Source: Vibrio sp. STUT-A11
GTDB taxonomy: Bacteria; Pseudomonadota; Gammaproteobacteria; Enterobacterales; Vibrionaceae
Assembly (NCBI RefSeq): GCF_026000435.1
Contig: NZ_AP026763.1
Location: forward strand, 2,356,001-2,420,000
Length of the DNA stretch: 64,000 nt
Direction: 5' to 3'
Shown: positions 47,497 to 57,581 of the stretch, in pieces
Numbering within the stretch: position 1 is the first letter of the stretch
Layout of the letters: each line of letters starts with the position of its first letter
The notes under the pieces: model-generated
Database searches by the model: none
Seen by the model: the letters and a program-made list of their open reading frames with translations, nothing else
Told to the model about the DNA's origin: nothing
Position numbers and translations under genes: made by a program

Positions 47497-48416
47497 GACT
47501 TTTTCTCCCTAAGCTCTGAGTACAAATAAGGAACTAAAATGGCAAGAATACCTGCCAGCATCATCATCGCGCTTGCCGCCCCCAAACCTATCTGACCACG
47601 AGTAAATGAGTGCGCGTACATAAACAGCGCGGGTAAATCTGAAGAGTACCCCGGGCCACCAGCCGTCATCGCTGTTACCAGGTCGAAGCTCTTAATCGCA
47701 ATGTGTGAAGTGATGATTACTGAACTAAAGAAGACAGGTCTTAAGCAAGGCATAATGATGCGCCAGTAAATGGTTGGCAGACTTGCGCCGTCTATTTGTG
47801 CCGCTTTGATTATGGATGAATCAATGCCGCGCAAACCAGCCAGAAACATCGCCATGACAAAACCGGATGACTGCCAAACAGCGGCTATCACCAAGGTGTA
47901 CACCGACAGGTCAGAGTTTACTAACCAGTCAAATTTGAAATTGGTAAAACCCCAGTCCTGCATCAGTTTCTCTACTCCTAAACCAGGATTGAGAATCCAT
48001 TTCCAGGCGGTACCCGTCACGATAAAGGAGAGGGCCATCGGATAAAGATAAATGGTCCGAATTGCGCCTTCGTTCCGAATATTTTGATCGAGCAAAATAG
48101 CTAAGCCCACGCCAAGAACAATAGCGATGAGCATAAACAGCAGCCCAAAAATACCAAGGTTGCTAATAGAAGTGATCCAACGATCGTTATCCATCAGCTT
48201 TTCATACTGAGTAAAACCAACAAAGTTAAAGCTTGGCAGAAAACGGGAGTTGGTCATTGATAATGCCGCCGTCCAGAAGATGTAACCATAGATACATACC
48301 ACAGTTACCAGAACGGTCGGGGCAAGGACGATTTTCGGCAGCCAGTGCTGAAGTCTGTCCGCCAAACTGAGTTTCGCGTGGGACTTCTTTGAATACCGAT
48401 TCACAACATGCTCCAT
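47493..48416 (-). CDS. gtsB: Sugar ABC transporter permease (GtsB-like)
   Basis: The 307-residue permease has six membrane helices and the EAA-like loop DSSIIKAAQIDGASLPTIYW. It is the MalF-type partner of the next permease. GGA lies at good distance from the ATG. A hairpin at 48440-48476 lies between it and the binding-protein gene. Confidence 0.88.
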   Translation of the reverse strand: MEHVVNRYSKKSHAKLSLADRLQHWLPKIVLAPTVLVTVVCIYGYIFWTAALSMTNSRFLPSFNFVGFTQYEKLMDNDRWITSISNLGIFGLLFMLIAIVLGVGLAILLDQNIRNEGAIRTIYLYPMALSFIVTGTAWKWILNPGLGVEKLMQDWGFTNFKFDWLVNSDLSVYTLVIAAVWQSSGFVMAMFLAGLRGIDSSIIKAAQIDGASLPTIYWRIIMPCLRPVFFSSVIITSHIAIKSFDLVTAMTAGGPGYSSDLPALFMYAHSFTRGQIGLGAASAMMMLAGILAILVPYLYSELREKKS

Positions 48417-48439
48417 AACGAATCCTTACGTCTTAAAGG

Positions 48440-48476
48440 AAGGGCGTATAAGCTCCCTACAAGCCTGTGCGCCCTT
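48440..48476 (-). promoter_or_regulatory. Intercistronic hairpin between the binding-protein and permease genes
   Basis: AAGGGCG pairs with CGCCCTT across a 23-base loop within the 82-base gap after the binding-protein gene. As in dctP-dctQ, it probably gives more binding protein than permease. Confidence 0.5.
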
Positions 48477-48498
48477 TAGGGTGTGATCTGTAAATGGA

Positions 48499-49746
48499 TT
48501 AGATAGCGGCTTTAACTGCTTTCGCTAGCTTTTGTGCTGCTTGTTTCGGATCCGCATTGTCGTCGTTGAAGAAGTTTGTTACGACGTCATAGATTGCACC
48601 TTGTGCATAGCTTGTGGTCGATAAGCCGTGTGCCATACTCGGCACTAAATCACCTGACTGCGCACTGGCTTTGAAGGTTTCCATTGAGTCCAGGGCACAT
48701 TGGTCAAATTTCGCCATATCCATATCAAGACGAACTGGAATGGAGCCTTTATTCAGGTTAAAGACTTCCTGGAACTCTTTGGTCAGAATGGTACGAGCTA
48801 AGTCTTGCTGTGCCTTCTTGTTCTCTTCGTTGCTGAGTTCAAAGAAAGCAAAACTATCAATGTTGAACGTAAATTGGCCATCGGTACCTGGTGCAGGTGC
48901 ACAAATGTAGTCTTTACCCGGAACTTTACCCGCCGCAGTAAACTCACCTTTCGCCCAGTCACCCATTATCTGCATGGCAGCTTCACCGTTAATCACCATC
49001 GAAGTCGCTACGTTCCAGTCACGCCCCGGCGAGTTAGCATCTATATAGTCGCGAATTTTCTTAAACTTGGTGAAGACTTCGACCATTTTATCGCCCGACA
49101 AGACGTCCATATCTAAGTCAACAAACGCTTTGTTGTAATCTTCACTACCCAGCACATCTAGTGCGACGGCTTCAAATACCGTCGCGTCTTGCCAAGGCTG
49201 TCCACCATGAGCAAGAGGAATAAAGCCTGCCGCTTTGATCTTGTCAGCTGCAGCAAAAAACTCGTCCAGCGTTGTTGGCAGCTCTACACCTGATTTTTGC
49301 AATACTTCAGGGTTTGCCCACAGCCAGTTCACGCGGTGAACGTTAACCGGAACGGCAACGTACTCATCTTTGTACTTCATGACTTTGGTTACCACTGACG
49401 GTAGGATGTCATCCCACTTTTCCTGCTTCGCTGTGCTTTCAAGTGAAGTAAGGAAACCTAAGCTGCCCCACTCTTGAATATCGTGGCCTTTGATTTGAGC
49501 CGCTGATGGAGGATTGCCAGATACTGCACGGGTTTTCAGAACCGTCATTGCTGACTCACCGCCGCCCCCAGCAACCGCAAAGTCTTTCCAGGTATGATTT
49601 TGTTCTTCTAACATTTGTTTTAAAACAGCAGCAGATTTCGCTTCACCACCAGCCGTCCACCAGTGAAGTACTTCAACTTCACCCGCGTTGGCCATGTTTG
49701 CCGCAGATAGCAGAGATAGAGTAAGTAGGGTTTTATTTAGTTTCAT
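48499..49746 (-). CDS. gtsA: Sugar ABC transporter substrate-binding protein (GtsA-like)
   Basis: The 415-residue protein has a signal peptide ([15 protein letters not shown]). The mature domain has [59 protein letters not shown] and [17 protein letters not shown]. These match what I recall of Pseudomonas GtsA, which binds glucose and mannose, so the same substrate class is likely. GGAAG precedes the ATG. The upstream gap (49747-49907) carries a candidate response-regulator site. Confidence 0.9.
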   Translation of the reverse strand: MKLNKTLLTLSLLSAANMANAGEVEVLHWWTAGGEAKSAAVLKQMLEEQNHTWKDFAVAGGGGESAMTVLKTRAVSGNPPSAAQIKGHDIQEWGSLGFLTSLESTAKQEKWDDILPSVVTKVMKYKDEYVAVPVNVHRVNWLWANPEVLQKSGVELPTTLDEFFAAADKIKAAGFIPLAHGGQPWQDATVFEAVALDVLGSEDYNKAFVDLDMDVLSGDKMVEVFTKFKKIRDYIDANSPGRDWNVATSMVINGEAAMQIMGDWAKGEFTAAGKVPGKDYICAPAPGTDGQFTFNIDSFAFFELSNEENKKAQQDLARTILTKEFQEVFNLNKGSIPVRLDMDMAKFDQCALDSMETFKASAQSGDLVPSMAHGLSTTSYAQGAIYDVVTNFFNDDNADPKQAAQKLAKAVKAAI

Positions 49747-49860
49747 TATTATCTTCCATGTATTGGATTAGACATTCAGGTCAACGACTCAATGACCTCA
49801 AACGTTCATACTTGAACTTAAGTCAGTCTATCCAACGAGAAAATTTAGATTGAAACAAAG

Positions 49861-49890
49861 CGTAACCTTAACGTAACAATCATGTTACAT
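49861..49890. promoter_or_regulatory. Candidate response-regulator site upstream of gtsA
   Basis: CGTAAC occurs twice exactly 11 bases apart (49861 and 49872), followed by a GTTAC copy in the opposite direction at 49884. Direct repeats spaced one helical turn apart are typical of OmpR-type regulators, and one is encoded just upstream. Confidence 0.55.
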
Positions 49891-49907
49891 TAAGATTTTA
49901 GTTGATA

Positions 49908-51350
49908 TTAAACAAACACTTGAACACGTAACCCGCGACTAGGCAAGTTGTCAATTATGAGATCTCCACCATGACCGTGGAGAATGTTACGGCAGATTCC
50001 AAGCCCTAATCCATGGCCCTGATCATCATCAGCCAGCCGATAATACGGCTCAAATACCATGTCGATCTGATCTTCTGGAATGCCCGGCCCCTGATCACAA
50101 ATCTCAATTTTGACCCGGCCATCAAAGTTGGTGAGGGTTATTTCAGCGTGTTCACCATATTTCACCGCGTTATCGACTAAGTTGCTGATGACACGTTTTA
50201 TCGCCAATGGTTTTGCAACGATTGACTCCGTTGAACTCGGCGAAAACTTCACCCGTGTTTGTTGCTGGTTATAAGGCTCAATCACGCTAGTAATGACATC
50301 ATTCAGGTCAACATTGACGGTATTTTCATGCAACTCTGTATCTCTTACGGTCTGAAGCGCACCCTTCACCATCATTTCCAGATCATCCAGATCACGGTTA
50401 AATTTTTCTCGTTTAGTATCACTTTCCAGCAATTCAGCACGTAAGCGAAGGCGAGTAATAGGCGTCTTTAAATCGTGGGAGATTGAAGAAAACAACTGTT
50501 CCCTATCAGAAATATAATGACGAATCCGCTGCTGCATCCGGTTAAAGGCTCTCGTTGCTGTGACGAGCTCACTAGCGCCCTCTTCTTTCAGCGGAGCCTG
50601 CTCTACGTTCATACTCATTTCATTGGCAGCTTTTGCCAAGCGCTTCAACGGCTTCACCTGCTTTTTCATCAGCAAATAGGTGAGAGCCAATAAAATCGTG
50701 GTAGAAAAAATCAGAAACAGAATCTGCTCTCGCCCAATTAAGGTATCGTCAAGATTGACATAAGGGGCGGGCAGCAAAGCGGCGATGTAGAGCCATTCGT
50801 CTTTGGCGAGCTCGAGCTGAACAACTAAAACAGGAGGATCAATAGGGTTCAACGTTAGAGTGTGATGCGCCCACGACTTAGGTAAATCGCTCAAATAGAT
50901 ATCGTTTTTCAGCAAACGCAGGTTTTCGGGCAATGAGAAGTCGACGAGAATCGTGTCAACTTTGGGAAGCTTTTTGTTTAACACTTCCCCGATCGCTTCG
51001 ATAGATGCCAGCTTTAGTGGCGTATCTTTGATTGGCTCAACAATGAGCTGCTCTCGGTTAAACGAGACAAAAAAGCGCGTTCCGCCCATATTGCGAATCT
51101 GGTCGAGCACAATATGACGATAGCTGACGGGCAACGATTGAAAAAAAGTCACCGTTGAGGAGAACATATTCGCCATACTTTGAGACGCATCGCGAATCCC
51201 CGCCAGTTCTTTCTGCTTTGACTCGGTATACCAAATGGTTGTTGCCACACCTTGCGCCAAAATCACCGCTAATAACGTTAAGCCCAATGTACGATTGACT
51301 AACGAATTGGGCTTAAATCGCTTGAGTAAACGCCGCCACTTACTGTTCAT
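49908..51350 (-). CDS. EnvZ/GtrS-like sensor histidine kinase
   Basis: The 480-residue kinase has a membrane helix at about 22-40, a periplasmic sensor region (45-205), a second helix (ILFLIFSTTILLALTYLLM), HAMP, HisKA with His292 in SSISHDLKTPITR and an ATPase domain (NLVDNAVKYG, CDQGPGIPED, GHGLGLGICRNI). It starts 11 bases before the end of the response regulator. By position beside gtsA it should sense a sugar or sugar acid, like Pseudomonas GtrS. Confidence 0.9.
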   Translation of the reverse strand: MNSKWRRLLKRFKPNSLVNRTLGLTLLAVILAQGVATTIWYTESKQKELAGIRDASQSMANMFSSTVTFFQSLPVSYRHIVLDQIRNMGGTRFFVSFNREQLIVEPIKDTPLKLASIEAIGEVLNKKLPKVDTILVDFSLPENLRLLKNDIYLSDLPKSWAHHTLTLNPIDPPVLVVQLELAKDEWLYIAALLPAPYVNLDDTLIGREQILFLIFSTTILLALTYLLMKKQVKPLKRLAKAANEMSMNVEQAPLKEEGASELVTATRAFNRMQQRIRHYISDREQLFSSISHDLKTPITRLRLRAELLESDTKREKFNRDLDDLEMMVKGALQTVRDTELHENTVNVDLNDVITSVIEPYNQQQTRVKFSPSSTESIVAKPLAIKRVISNLVDNAVKYGEHAEITLTNFDGRVKIEICDQGPGIPEDQIDMVFEPYYRLADDDQGHGLGLGICRNILHGHGGDLIIDNLPSRGLRVQVFV

Positions 51351-52065
51351 AACTGACTGGCACGGCGAGTAAGTAACCGTTACCGCGCATCGTCTTTATA
51401 TAATGAGGGTACTTGGCACTCTCACCTAAGCGTTGGCGCAAACGACTGAGCTGAACATCGATACCTCTTTCAAAAGGTAATGCTTCCCGACCACGTGTCT
51501 CTACTGAGATCGTATCTCGGTCTATTATTTGATTCGGTCGTTTTAAAAACAGCATGAGCAACGAAAAGTCGCTACCCGATAAGTCATGCGACTGTTGGGT
51601 TTCTTGGTGGATAATTCGGTGCGACAAGGTATCCAACAGCCAGTCACCAAAACGAATTGGCTTGGCTGTTAAAGGGCTGACTTGCTCTTCTTTGGTCACT
51701 TTAACGCGGCGCAATACGGCTTTAATCCGCGCATTAAGATGACGCGGATTAAATGGCTTGGCGAGATAATCATCAGCGCCGATTTCTAAGCCGATGATCT
51801 GGTCGGTGTCATCTGAAACTGCGGTCAGCATAATAATTGGTGTAGACGAATGCCGACGAACCGCCTGACATAAAGAAAAACCATCTTCACCGGGTAGCAT
51901 CACATCGAGCAAAATGAGGTCAGGGTACCCATGTTGCTCGATGTGCAGGTGCATTTGATCCCCATCATTCACGGCACTGACGATATATCCTTGTTTCGTC
52001 AGGTACTCCTGTAGTAACTCACAAATTTCTTGGTCATCATCTACGACCAGAATTCTCGCTGACAT
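51340..52065 (-). CDS. OmpR-family response regulator (GltR-like)
   Basis: The 241-residue protein has a receiver domain (acidic pocket VVDDDQE, phospho-acceptor Asp54 in ILLDVMLPGED, conserved Lys in ADDYLAKPFNP) and a winged-helix output domain (LSGSDFSLLMLF, RGIDVQLSRLRQRLG, IKTMRGNGYLLAV). The start at 52065 has GGTGG nearby; the frame extends to 52206. It likely controls the gtsABC operon. It follows selO on the same strand. Confidence 0.9.
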   Translation of the reverse strand: MSARILVVDDDQEICELLQEYLTKQGYIVSAVNDGDQMHLHIEQHGYPDLILLDVMLPGEDGFSLCQAVRRHSSTPIIMLTAVSDDTDQIIGLEIGADDYLAKPFNPRHLNARIKAVLRRVKVTKEEQVSPLTAKPIRFGDWLLDTLSHRIIHQETQQSHDLSGSDFSLLMLFLKRPNQIIDRDTISVETRGREALPFERGIDVQLSRLRQRLGESAKYPHYIKTMRGNGYLLAVPVSYEQ

Positions 52066-52206
52066 TCTTCCACCCAAAGTATTACTAATTGATCTACTGC
52101 CAGTGTAATCGGTGCAAGAAATCACATTCAGTGAGTATTTATTAATACTTTGAACCTGCCGCGGATAAATATCACATCTTATTAACAAATCACCATAATA
52201 AGTCAC

Positions 52207-53676
52207 TTATGATGAACAGCTGATTTCCATCTTTTTGCCCCACTCTGGTGGTAATTTTGCGTACTCTTCAAACTCAGGCTGAGAATCATAAGGATGACGA
52301 AGTAATTCAGCTAAGCGATTCACTTCACTGAAGTCCCCTTCTTCCGCTTTATCAATTGCTAATTGTGCCAAGTAGTTACGCAGAATGTATTTAGGGTTCG
52401 CACGGCGCATTTGCTCACAGCGCTGTTCTGTTGTGATTTGTCTGCCTAGCTCATCGACTTCTAACTCGCATCGTGCCAGATAAAGATCCAGCCACGCTTG
52501 CGCCGCTTCACGGTGAATAAACAAATCAATGACTTCTTGCGGTGACTTTTGGTCTAAGTTGGATAACGCTCTAAAGAAGCGCGTGTAGTCGGTTTTGTTT
52601 TGATTGAGTAACTCAAACATCGATTCAAACAAACGTGCGTCTTCATCGATTTTGGTTTTTAAGCCAAGCTTATCGCGCATTAAAAGGCTAAATTGCTGAC
52701 TTAAACGCACCTCAAACTGACCAAGTGCAGTTTCTAAATCAGCACGCTCCACTAACGGAGATAACGAATGCGCCAGTGCCGAAAGGTTCCAAAGTGCGAC
52801 TCGCGGCTGCTGGTCAAACGCATAGCGTCCCTGATAGTCGGAATGATTACAGATATAGCCAGGATCGTAGTCATCCAAGAAGCCGTATGGTCCGTAATCA
52901 AAAGTTTGCCCAAGAATAGACATGTTATCGGTGTTCATGACGCCGTGTGCAAAACCAAAAGCTTGCCATTTCGCAATCATGTCGGCCGTTTTCTCCACAA
53001 TATTGGTAAACATCGCGGCGTAAGGCTTTTCGGCTTGAGCGCATTCGGGTAGGTGCCACTCAATCACCTTATCCGCCAACAGTTTCTGTTCTGCCAGTTG
53101 ATTGGTGTAAAAGAAGTGCTCAAAGTGACCAAATCGAATATGCGTTTCCGCCATGCGAATTAACAGCGCGCCGTTTTCAGTTTTTTCGCGATAGACCGGC
53201 GTGTCACTCACCATCATACCCAGCGCACGGGTAGTCGGTATCCCTAGTCCTTGCATCGCTTCACTGCATAGGTACTCACGAATCGTTGAACGTAGTACAG
53301 CTCTGCCGTCACCCATACGCGAATACGGTGTGAGGCCCGCGCCTTTTAGATGAATATCAAACCAAGTGCCATCCTGTCGCTGAATTTCAGCCAGTAACAA
53401 GCCTCGACCATCGCCCAAGTCCGGGTTGTAAGTTCCGAACTGGTGCCCTGCATATTTCATCGCTAACGGGCGAAATTCTTCAACCTCACCTTGACCAGAA
53501 AACGCCTCTAGCAACGTTTCATTAGGTGTTGATGGTAAGCCAAACTGCTGCGCAAATTTACTGTTCCACACCACCCATTGAGTGTTTATCAATGGCTGTG
53601 GTTTTACGAAAGTAAAAAAAACGGAAGGCAGCTGGCTGTAACGATGGGTGAAATTGACCCCTTGCCACACTGACAT
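52207..53676 (-). CDS. selO: Protein adenylyltransferase SelO
   Basis: The 489-residue pseudokinase-fold enzyme transfers AMP to Ser, Thr or Tyr of proteins in redox control. It shows [35 protein letters not shown] and [20 protein letters not shown]. The chain ends in CSS, where eukaryotic SelO has selenocysteine before the final serines; the Cys form is usual in bacteria. GGAAC precedes the ATG. Confidence 0.95.
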   Translation of the reverse strand: MSVWQGVNFTHRYSQLPSVFFTFVKPQPLINTQWVVWNSKFAQQFGLPSTPNETLLEAFSGQGEVEEFRPLAMKYAGHQFGTYNPDLGDGRGLLLAEIQRQDGTWFDIHLKGAGLTPYSRMGDGRAVLRSTIREYLCSEAMQGLGIPTTRALGMMVSDTPVYREKTENGALLIRMAETHIRFGHFEHFFYTNQLAEQKLLADKVIEWHLPECAQAEKPYAAMFTNIVEKTADMIAKWQAFGFAHGVMNTDNMSILGQTFDYGPYGFLDDYDPGYICNHSDYQGRYAFDQQPRVALWNLSALAHSLSPLVERADLETALGQFEVRLSQQFSLLMRDKLGLKTKIDEDARLFESMFELLNQNKTDYTRFFRALSNLDQKSPQEVIDLFIHREAAQAWLDLYLARCELEVDELGRQITTEQRCEQMRRANPKYILRNYLAQLAIDKAEEGDFSEVNRLAELLRHPYDSQPEFEEYAKLPPEWGKKMEISCSS

Positions 53677-53888
53677 ATTGGGTTCCTTATCTAATAAGAC
53701 TAACTATTAGTCAGTATACGTCCGATCCCAATGACCATTCAGCCATGAATTCAACATGGGTATTTATTGTATCTATCGCTCAGGAATCAATAAGCCACTC
53801 GAAATGAGTGGCTTACGTCTAAAGTGCGGTGAGTGCTCGCAACAATTTCAACAGAGCATTAAAATTCAGGCTTTTATATTTTTCTACA

Positions 53889-55256
53889 TCAACCCGTCAA
53901 CACCGTATCTTCTGGGTATTTAATCAAAGTAGGTTCTGGGCGAGCTAACATATAAGCCAATGTCAAAGGGCCGATACGGCCAATGATCATCACCACAATC
54001 ATGATGTATTTGCCCGGTTCCGATAACTCTGCCGTCAGACCTGCGCTAAGGCCGACTGTGGCAAAAGCAGATATCGTCTCAAACATGACTTTATCAAACG
54101 CCGCGTCCTCCGTGATCATCAGTAGGAACATTGCCGTTGTCAGGATGGCTCCACTCACCACGATAATCGCGAGCGATTTTGTAACGGTTGGCCAGTTGAC
54201 CGTGCGTTTAAATATCACTAGGTGTTTCTTTTGGCGTAAAAAAGTCCAGGTCGCCAAAAAAGCAACCGTAAAAGTCGAAACCTTAATCCCGCCACCTGTA
54301 GACGTAGACCCTGCGCCGATAAGCATCAAAATAATCATAATAAGTAAAGCTGGCTGAGAGAACTGTGATAAGTCTACACTGTTAAAGCCAGCGGTTCGTG
54401 CACTGGCAGATTGAAAAAACGCAGCAAGCCATTGCGCTGACAAAGGTAATGATTCCATCGTATTTGGATTACTTCGTTCTAACAGCCAAAACAGTATCGT
54501 GCCTACCAGCAACAATACGGGGGTCGCAATCAACATAATTCGGGTATGAAGATGCAGCGAGTTAAACCCTTTACGCCAGTTTAACCAGCTATCACCGACA
54601 ACAGTGAAACCCAATCCACCAAAAATGAACAGACCCGCAAGGGTGAATATCACCAACGAATCATTGACGAACCCGGTCATGCTATCCGAAAACAGGGCAA
54701 AGCCAGCGTTATTAAATGCGGAAATTGAATGGAACAACGCATAGAACATCCCGGTTTGCCAGCCCATTTCCGGCACCCAGCGAAACGATAGGAAGATAAA
54801 ACCCAGCGTCTCTGCCACCAAGGCAAATACCATGATCTTTGTAATCAGGTTACGTAGGTTGACATGCCGATCCTGACCGAGCGCTTCCTTAGCCAAAGCT
54901 TGTTGACGCAAACTCAAACGCATACCAAACATATAAAGCAACACGGCAGATAATGTCATTTGTCCCAACCCACCGATTTGCATGAGGCACATCAACAGGA
55001 TTTGACCCGCCAACGTAAAGTGCTGACCCGTATCCACGACGCCAAGGCCAGTTACACTGATCGCAGACGTTGCGGTAAATAGTGCGTCAGTAATCGACAA
55101 TCCGCTCACCGAAAAGACGGGCAGCGTGAGAAGTATCGCAGAGGGTAATAACACTCCGAGAAAACTCATCAATATAATCCGAGGTTCGCTGCCCTTCTCT
55201 TTCGGTCTTTGGCTATCCGGGACGTAAAAGACGCCTTTTTGGTGAAAATGCATCAT
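53889..55256 (-). CDS. ktrB: Sodium-dependent potassium uptake membrane protein KtrB
   Basis: The 455-residue channel-like protein has four M1-P-M2 repeats with filter glycines, e.g. SAISVTGLGVVDTG, FNNAGFALFSDS, RTAGFNSVDLSQF and AFATVGLSAGL, and the gating loop GAGSTSTGGGIKVST. The length and sequence closely match the V. alginolyticus KtrB I recall. It imports K+ with Na+ and supports osmotic adaptation. Its ATG overlaps the ktrA stop by four bases. Confidence 0.96.
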   Translation of the reverse strand: MMHFHQKGVFYVPDSQRPKEKGSEPRIILMSFLGVLLPSAILLTLPVFSVSGLSITDALFTATSAISVTGLGVVDTGQHFTLAGQILLMCLMQIGGLGQMTLSAVLLYMFGMRLSLRQQALAKEALGQDRHVNLRNLITKIMVFALVAETLGFIFLSFRWVPEMGWQTGMFYALFHSISAFNNAGFALFSDSMTGFVNDSLVIFTLAGLFIFGGLGFTVVGDSWLNWRKGFNSLHLHTRIMLIATPVLLLVGTILFWLLERSNPNTMESLPLSAQWLAAFFQSASARTAGFNSVDLSQFSQPALLIMIILMLIGAGSTSTGGGIKVSTFTVAFLATWTFLRQKKHLVIFKRTVNWPTVTKSLAIIVVSGAILTTAMFLLMITEDAAFDKVMFETISAFATVGLSAGLTAELSEPGKYIMIVVMIIGRIGPLTLAYMLARPEPTLIKYPEDTVLTG

Positions 55257-55915
55257 AGTGATTTCAGTGTGCGAGCCAGTTTTTCTTGCGGACCAACCAC
55301 AATCATAAGATCGCCAATTTCTAAGCTAACATCCATACTTGGGGCTTTGGTGATCTCCGGCCCTCTTTTAAAGCCAAGAACTTGGACGCCCTCAACCTGA
55401 CACAGAGACAACTCCCCTAGCTTTTTCCCCATCCAGCGAGAGCCAATCACAAATTCGGTCATCGCAAGGTCACTGCCTAGTGGATGGAAATCTAGCACTC
55501 GCCTGTCGAGCATTTTACGCGCAACGCGGATACCCATATCACGTTCTGGCATGATGACATGATCAGCACCAATTTTTTGCAGGACTCTGGCCTGAAATCG
55601 ATCGTTGGCTTTAACCCAAATCGATCTTACCCCGGCTTCTTTTGCAATTAAGGTGGCGAGAATACTGGCATTCACATCGGTGCCTATTGCAATCATCACC
55701 ATATCGTAATCATCGAGCCTTAGCTCAGCCACCGTCTCTTCATGGGTACAGTTTGCTACGATAGCCTGGCTGACAAACCCTGCGGCTTCTCTTACTTTTT
55801 CTTCGTCAATGTCTACCGCTAAAACTTGAGAACCCGCCTCTTGTAGTTCTTTGCAGACCGCTAAGCCAAACCGACCAAGGCCGATAACAGCGAATTGCTT
55901 ATCACCTTTTTTCAT
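55253..55915 (-). CDS. ktrA: KtrA regulatory subunit of the Ktr potassium transporter
   Basis: The 220-residue protein has an RCK N-domain with the nucleotide-binding motif VIGLGRFGLAVCKEL and an RCK C-domain (about residues 140-220, MTEFVIGSRWMGKKLGEL). It forms an octameric ring on KtrB gated by ATP/ADP. AGAGG precedes the ATG. Confidence 0.96.
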   Translation of the reverse strand: MKKGDKQFAVIGLGRFGLAVCKELQEAGSQVLAVDIDEEKVREAAGFVSQAIVANCTHEETVAELRLDDYDMVMIAIGTDVNASILATLIAKEAGVRSIWVKANDRFQARVLQKIGADHVIMPERDMGIRVARKMLDRRVLDFHPLGSDLAMTEFVIGSRWMGKKLGELSLCQVEGVQVLGFKRGPEITKAPSMDVSLEIGDLMIVVGPQEKLARTLKSL

Positions 55916-56105
55916 TTATGCCTCTTTTATGCATTTAGTAGCAATAACGAAAGTCTGCTCTTATTCCACTGCGTGTGCAAACCAGACGACAGAAAATTAA
56001 CCAAAGCTTTACCGAGCTTAAGTCACAAATGTTAAGCGTATGACATGATTTGATTTTTTCCACCATTAGCGTTAACAAATGTGTGCTAATTCTATATGTT
56101 AGAAA

Positions 56106-56140
56106 ACAAAAAAAGCCGCATCGAAATGCAGCTTTCTATT
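56106..56140 (-). terminator. Rho-independent terminator of rhlE
   Basis: On the minus strand AAGCTGCAT pairs with ATGCGGCTT (one G-T pair) around a TTCG loop, then a run of seven Ts. Confidence 0.88.
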
Positions 56141-56158
56141 GAAAAGATATTTACTCTC

Positions 56159-57388
56159 TCAGTTTCTAGTCTGATTCTTATCAGATTGAGAACGATTATC
56201 CTGAGGCTTACGCTTATTCTTGGGAACGTAATTAAGAATTGAAATCGGCACGGGCTTTCTTGGCGTAAATCCCTCAATTTCTACACGCTCTAGCAGGTGG
56301 CCTAAACGGCTCTCAATCATGCATAAGTTTTTGAAATCGTCCTTCGATACCAGTGAAATCGCTTCGCCTTGCGCACCAGCACGACCTGTACGTCCAATTC
56401 GGTGTACATATTCATCTGCCGGGTAAGGCAAATCGTAGTTAATCACCACAGGCAGATTATCAATATCGATACCGCGAGCCGCAACGCCCGTCGCCACTAA
56501 GTACTGGATCTCACCCGCTTTAAACTGCTCAATCAGTTCCTGACGCACACGCTGATTACGTCCGCTGTGGAACGCTTCTGCAACGATGCCACGCTTCTCT
56601 AGTTGGCTAACCAGCTTCGCAGCACCATGCTTGGTTTCGATAAAGATCAGAACCTGTGACCAGTCATTCTCTTTTAGCATGTGGCTCAACAAAGACGATT
56701 TCATGTCTTTATCAACGGTTGTAATCCACTGCTTAATGTTCGACTTCGACGCACTGTGTTTGGCGATAGCAATCTCTTCAGGATCGACAATCGCATTCTT
56801 GGCCAGGTCGCGAACCGGGTTCGAAAGTGTGGCAGAGAACAGCAGGCTCTGTACATCCTCTGGCATGCAATCAACGATTTTATCTATTGCATCGATGAAG
56901 CCCATGTCCAGCATCTTGTCGGCTTCGTCTAAGACCAGCATCTCGACTTCATCAAAGTGAATCGATCGTTGACCGTAAAGGTCAATCAGACGACCCGGCG
57001 TACTGACCACAATGTCCACGCCCTCGATCAACGCTTGTTTTTGTGGTGCGTATTCAACACCACCGAACATGGCCATTGAGCGTAATGGCAGGTTCTTACC
57101 GTAAGCTTCAATACTTTGATGTACCTGAAGCGCTAGCTCACGCGTTGGGGTAAGAATGATGGCACGCGCACGTTTTTTACGCTGCGTTTCACCCTGACTA
57201 AGCTTCTCTAAGATTGGTAAAACAAAGCTGGCCGTTTTACCGGTACCGGTTTGTGCTGCGGCGATCAAATTGCATCCACGCAGTACAATCGGAATGGCTT
57301 TTTGCTGAATAGAAGTCGGTTTTTCATAACCCAGCGCCGTCACTGCATCAGTGATTGGTGCGCTTAAACCAAGCTTAGAAAATGGCAT
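56159..57388 (-). CDS. rhlE: DEAD-box RNA helicase, RhlE-like
   Basis: The 409-residue helicase has the Q motif (FSKLGLSAPI, KPTSIQQKAIP), motif I AAQTGTGKT, Ia PTRELALQ, Ib STPGRL, II DEAD, III SATLSNP, V ARGIDI and VI HRIGRTGRAG. The C-terminal tail is short and basic (KNKRKPQDNRSQSDKNQTRN). It remodels RNA in ribosome assembly or decay. Ribosome site is weak. Confidence 0.9.
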   Translation of the reverse strand: MPFSKLGLSAPITDAVTALGYEKPTSIQQKAIPIVLRGCNLIAAAQTGTGKTASFVLPILEKLSQGETQRKKRARAIILTPTRELALQVHQSIEAYGKNLPLRSMAMFGGVEYAPQKQALIEGVDIVVSTPGRLIDLYGQRSIHFDEVEMLVLDEADKMLDMGFIDAIDKIVDCMPEDVQSLLFSATLSNPVRDLAKNAIVDPEEIAIAKHSASKSNIKQWITTVDKDMKSSLLSHMLKENDWSQVLIFIETKHGAAKLVSQLEKRGIVAEAFHSGRNQRVRQELIEQFKAGEIQYLVATGVAARGIDIDNLPVVINYDLPYPADEYVHRIGRTGRAGAQGEAISLVSKDDFKNLCMIESRLGHLLERVEIEGFTPRKPVPISILNYVPKNKRKPQDNRSQSDKNQTRN

Positions 57389-57581
57389 AGAAACGTCTCA
57401 ACAGAGGAAATGGGCGCGTAGTGTATCAGTAACCAAGTGATTAATCAGCTTAGCTGTACTGAGAAGTACTACCCTGTAAATAAAACATAAGCTTAGCAAG
57501 AGAACAGGATTTATCGCCACTTCACATTTACTAAGCAGGAATCTCGCTATGCTATTCACATATGAATGACTGGAAGGCTGC

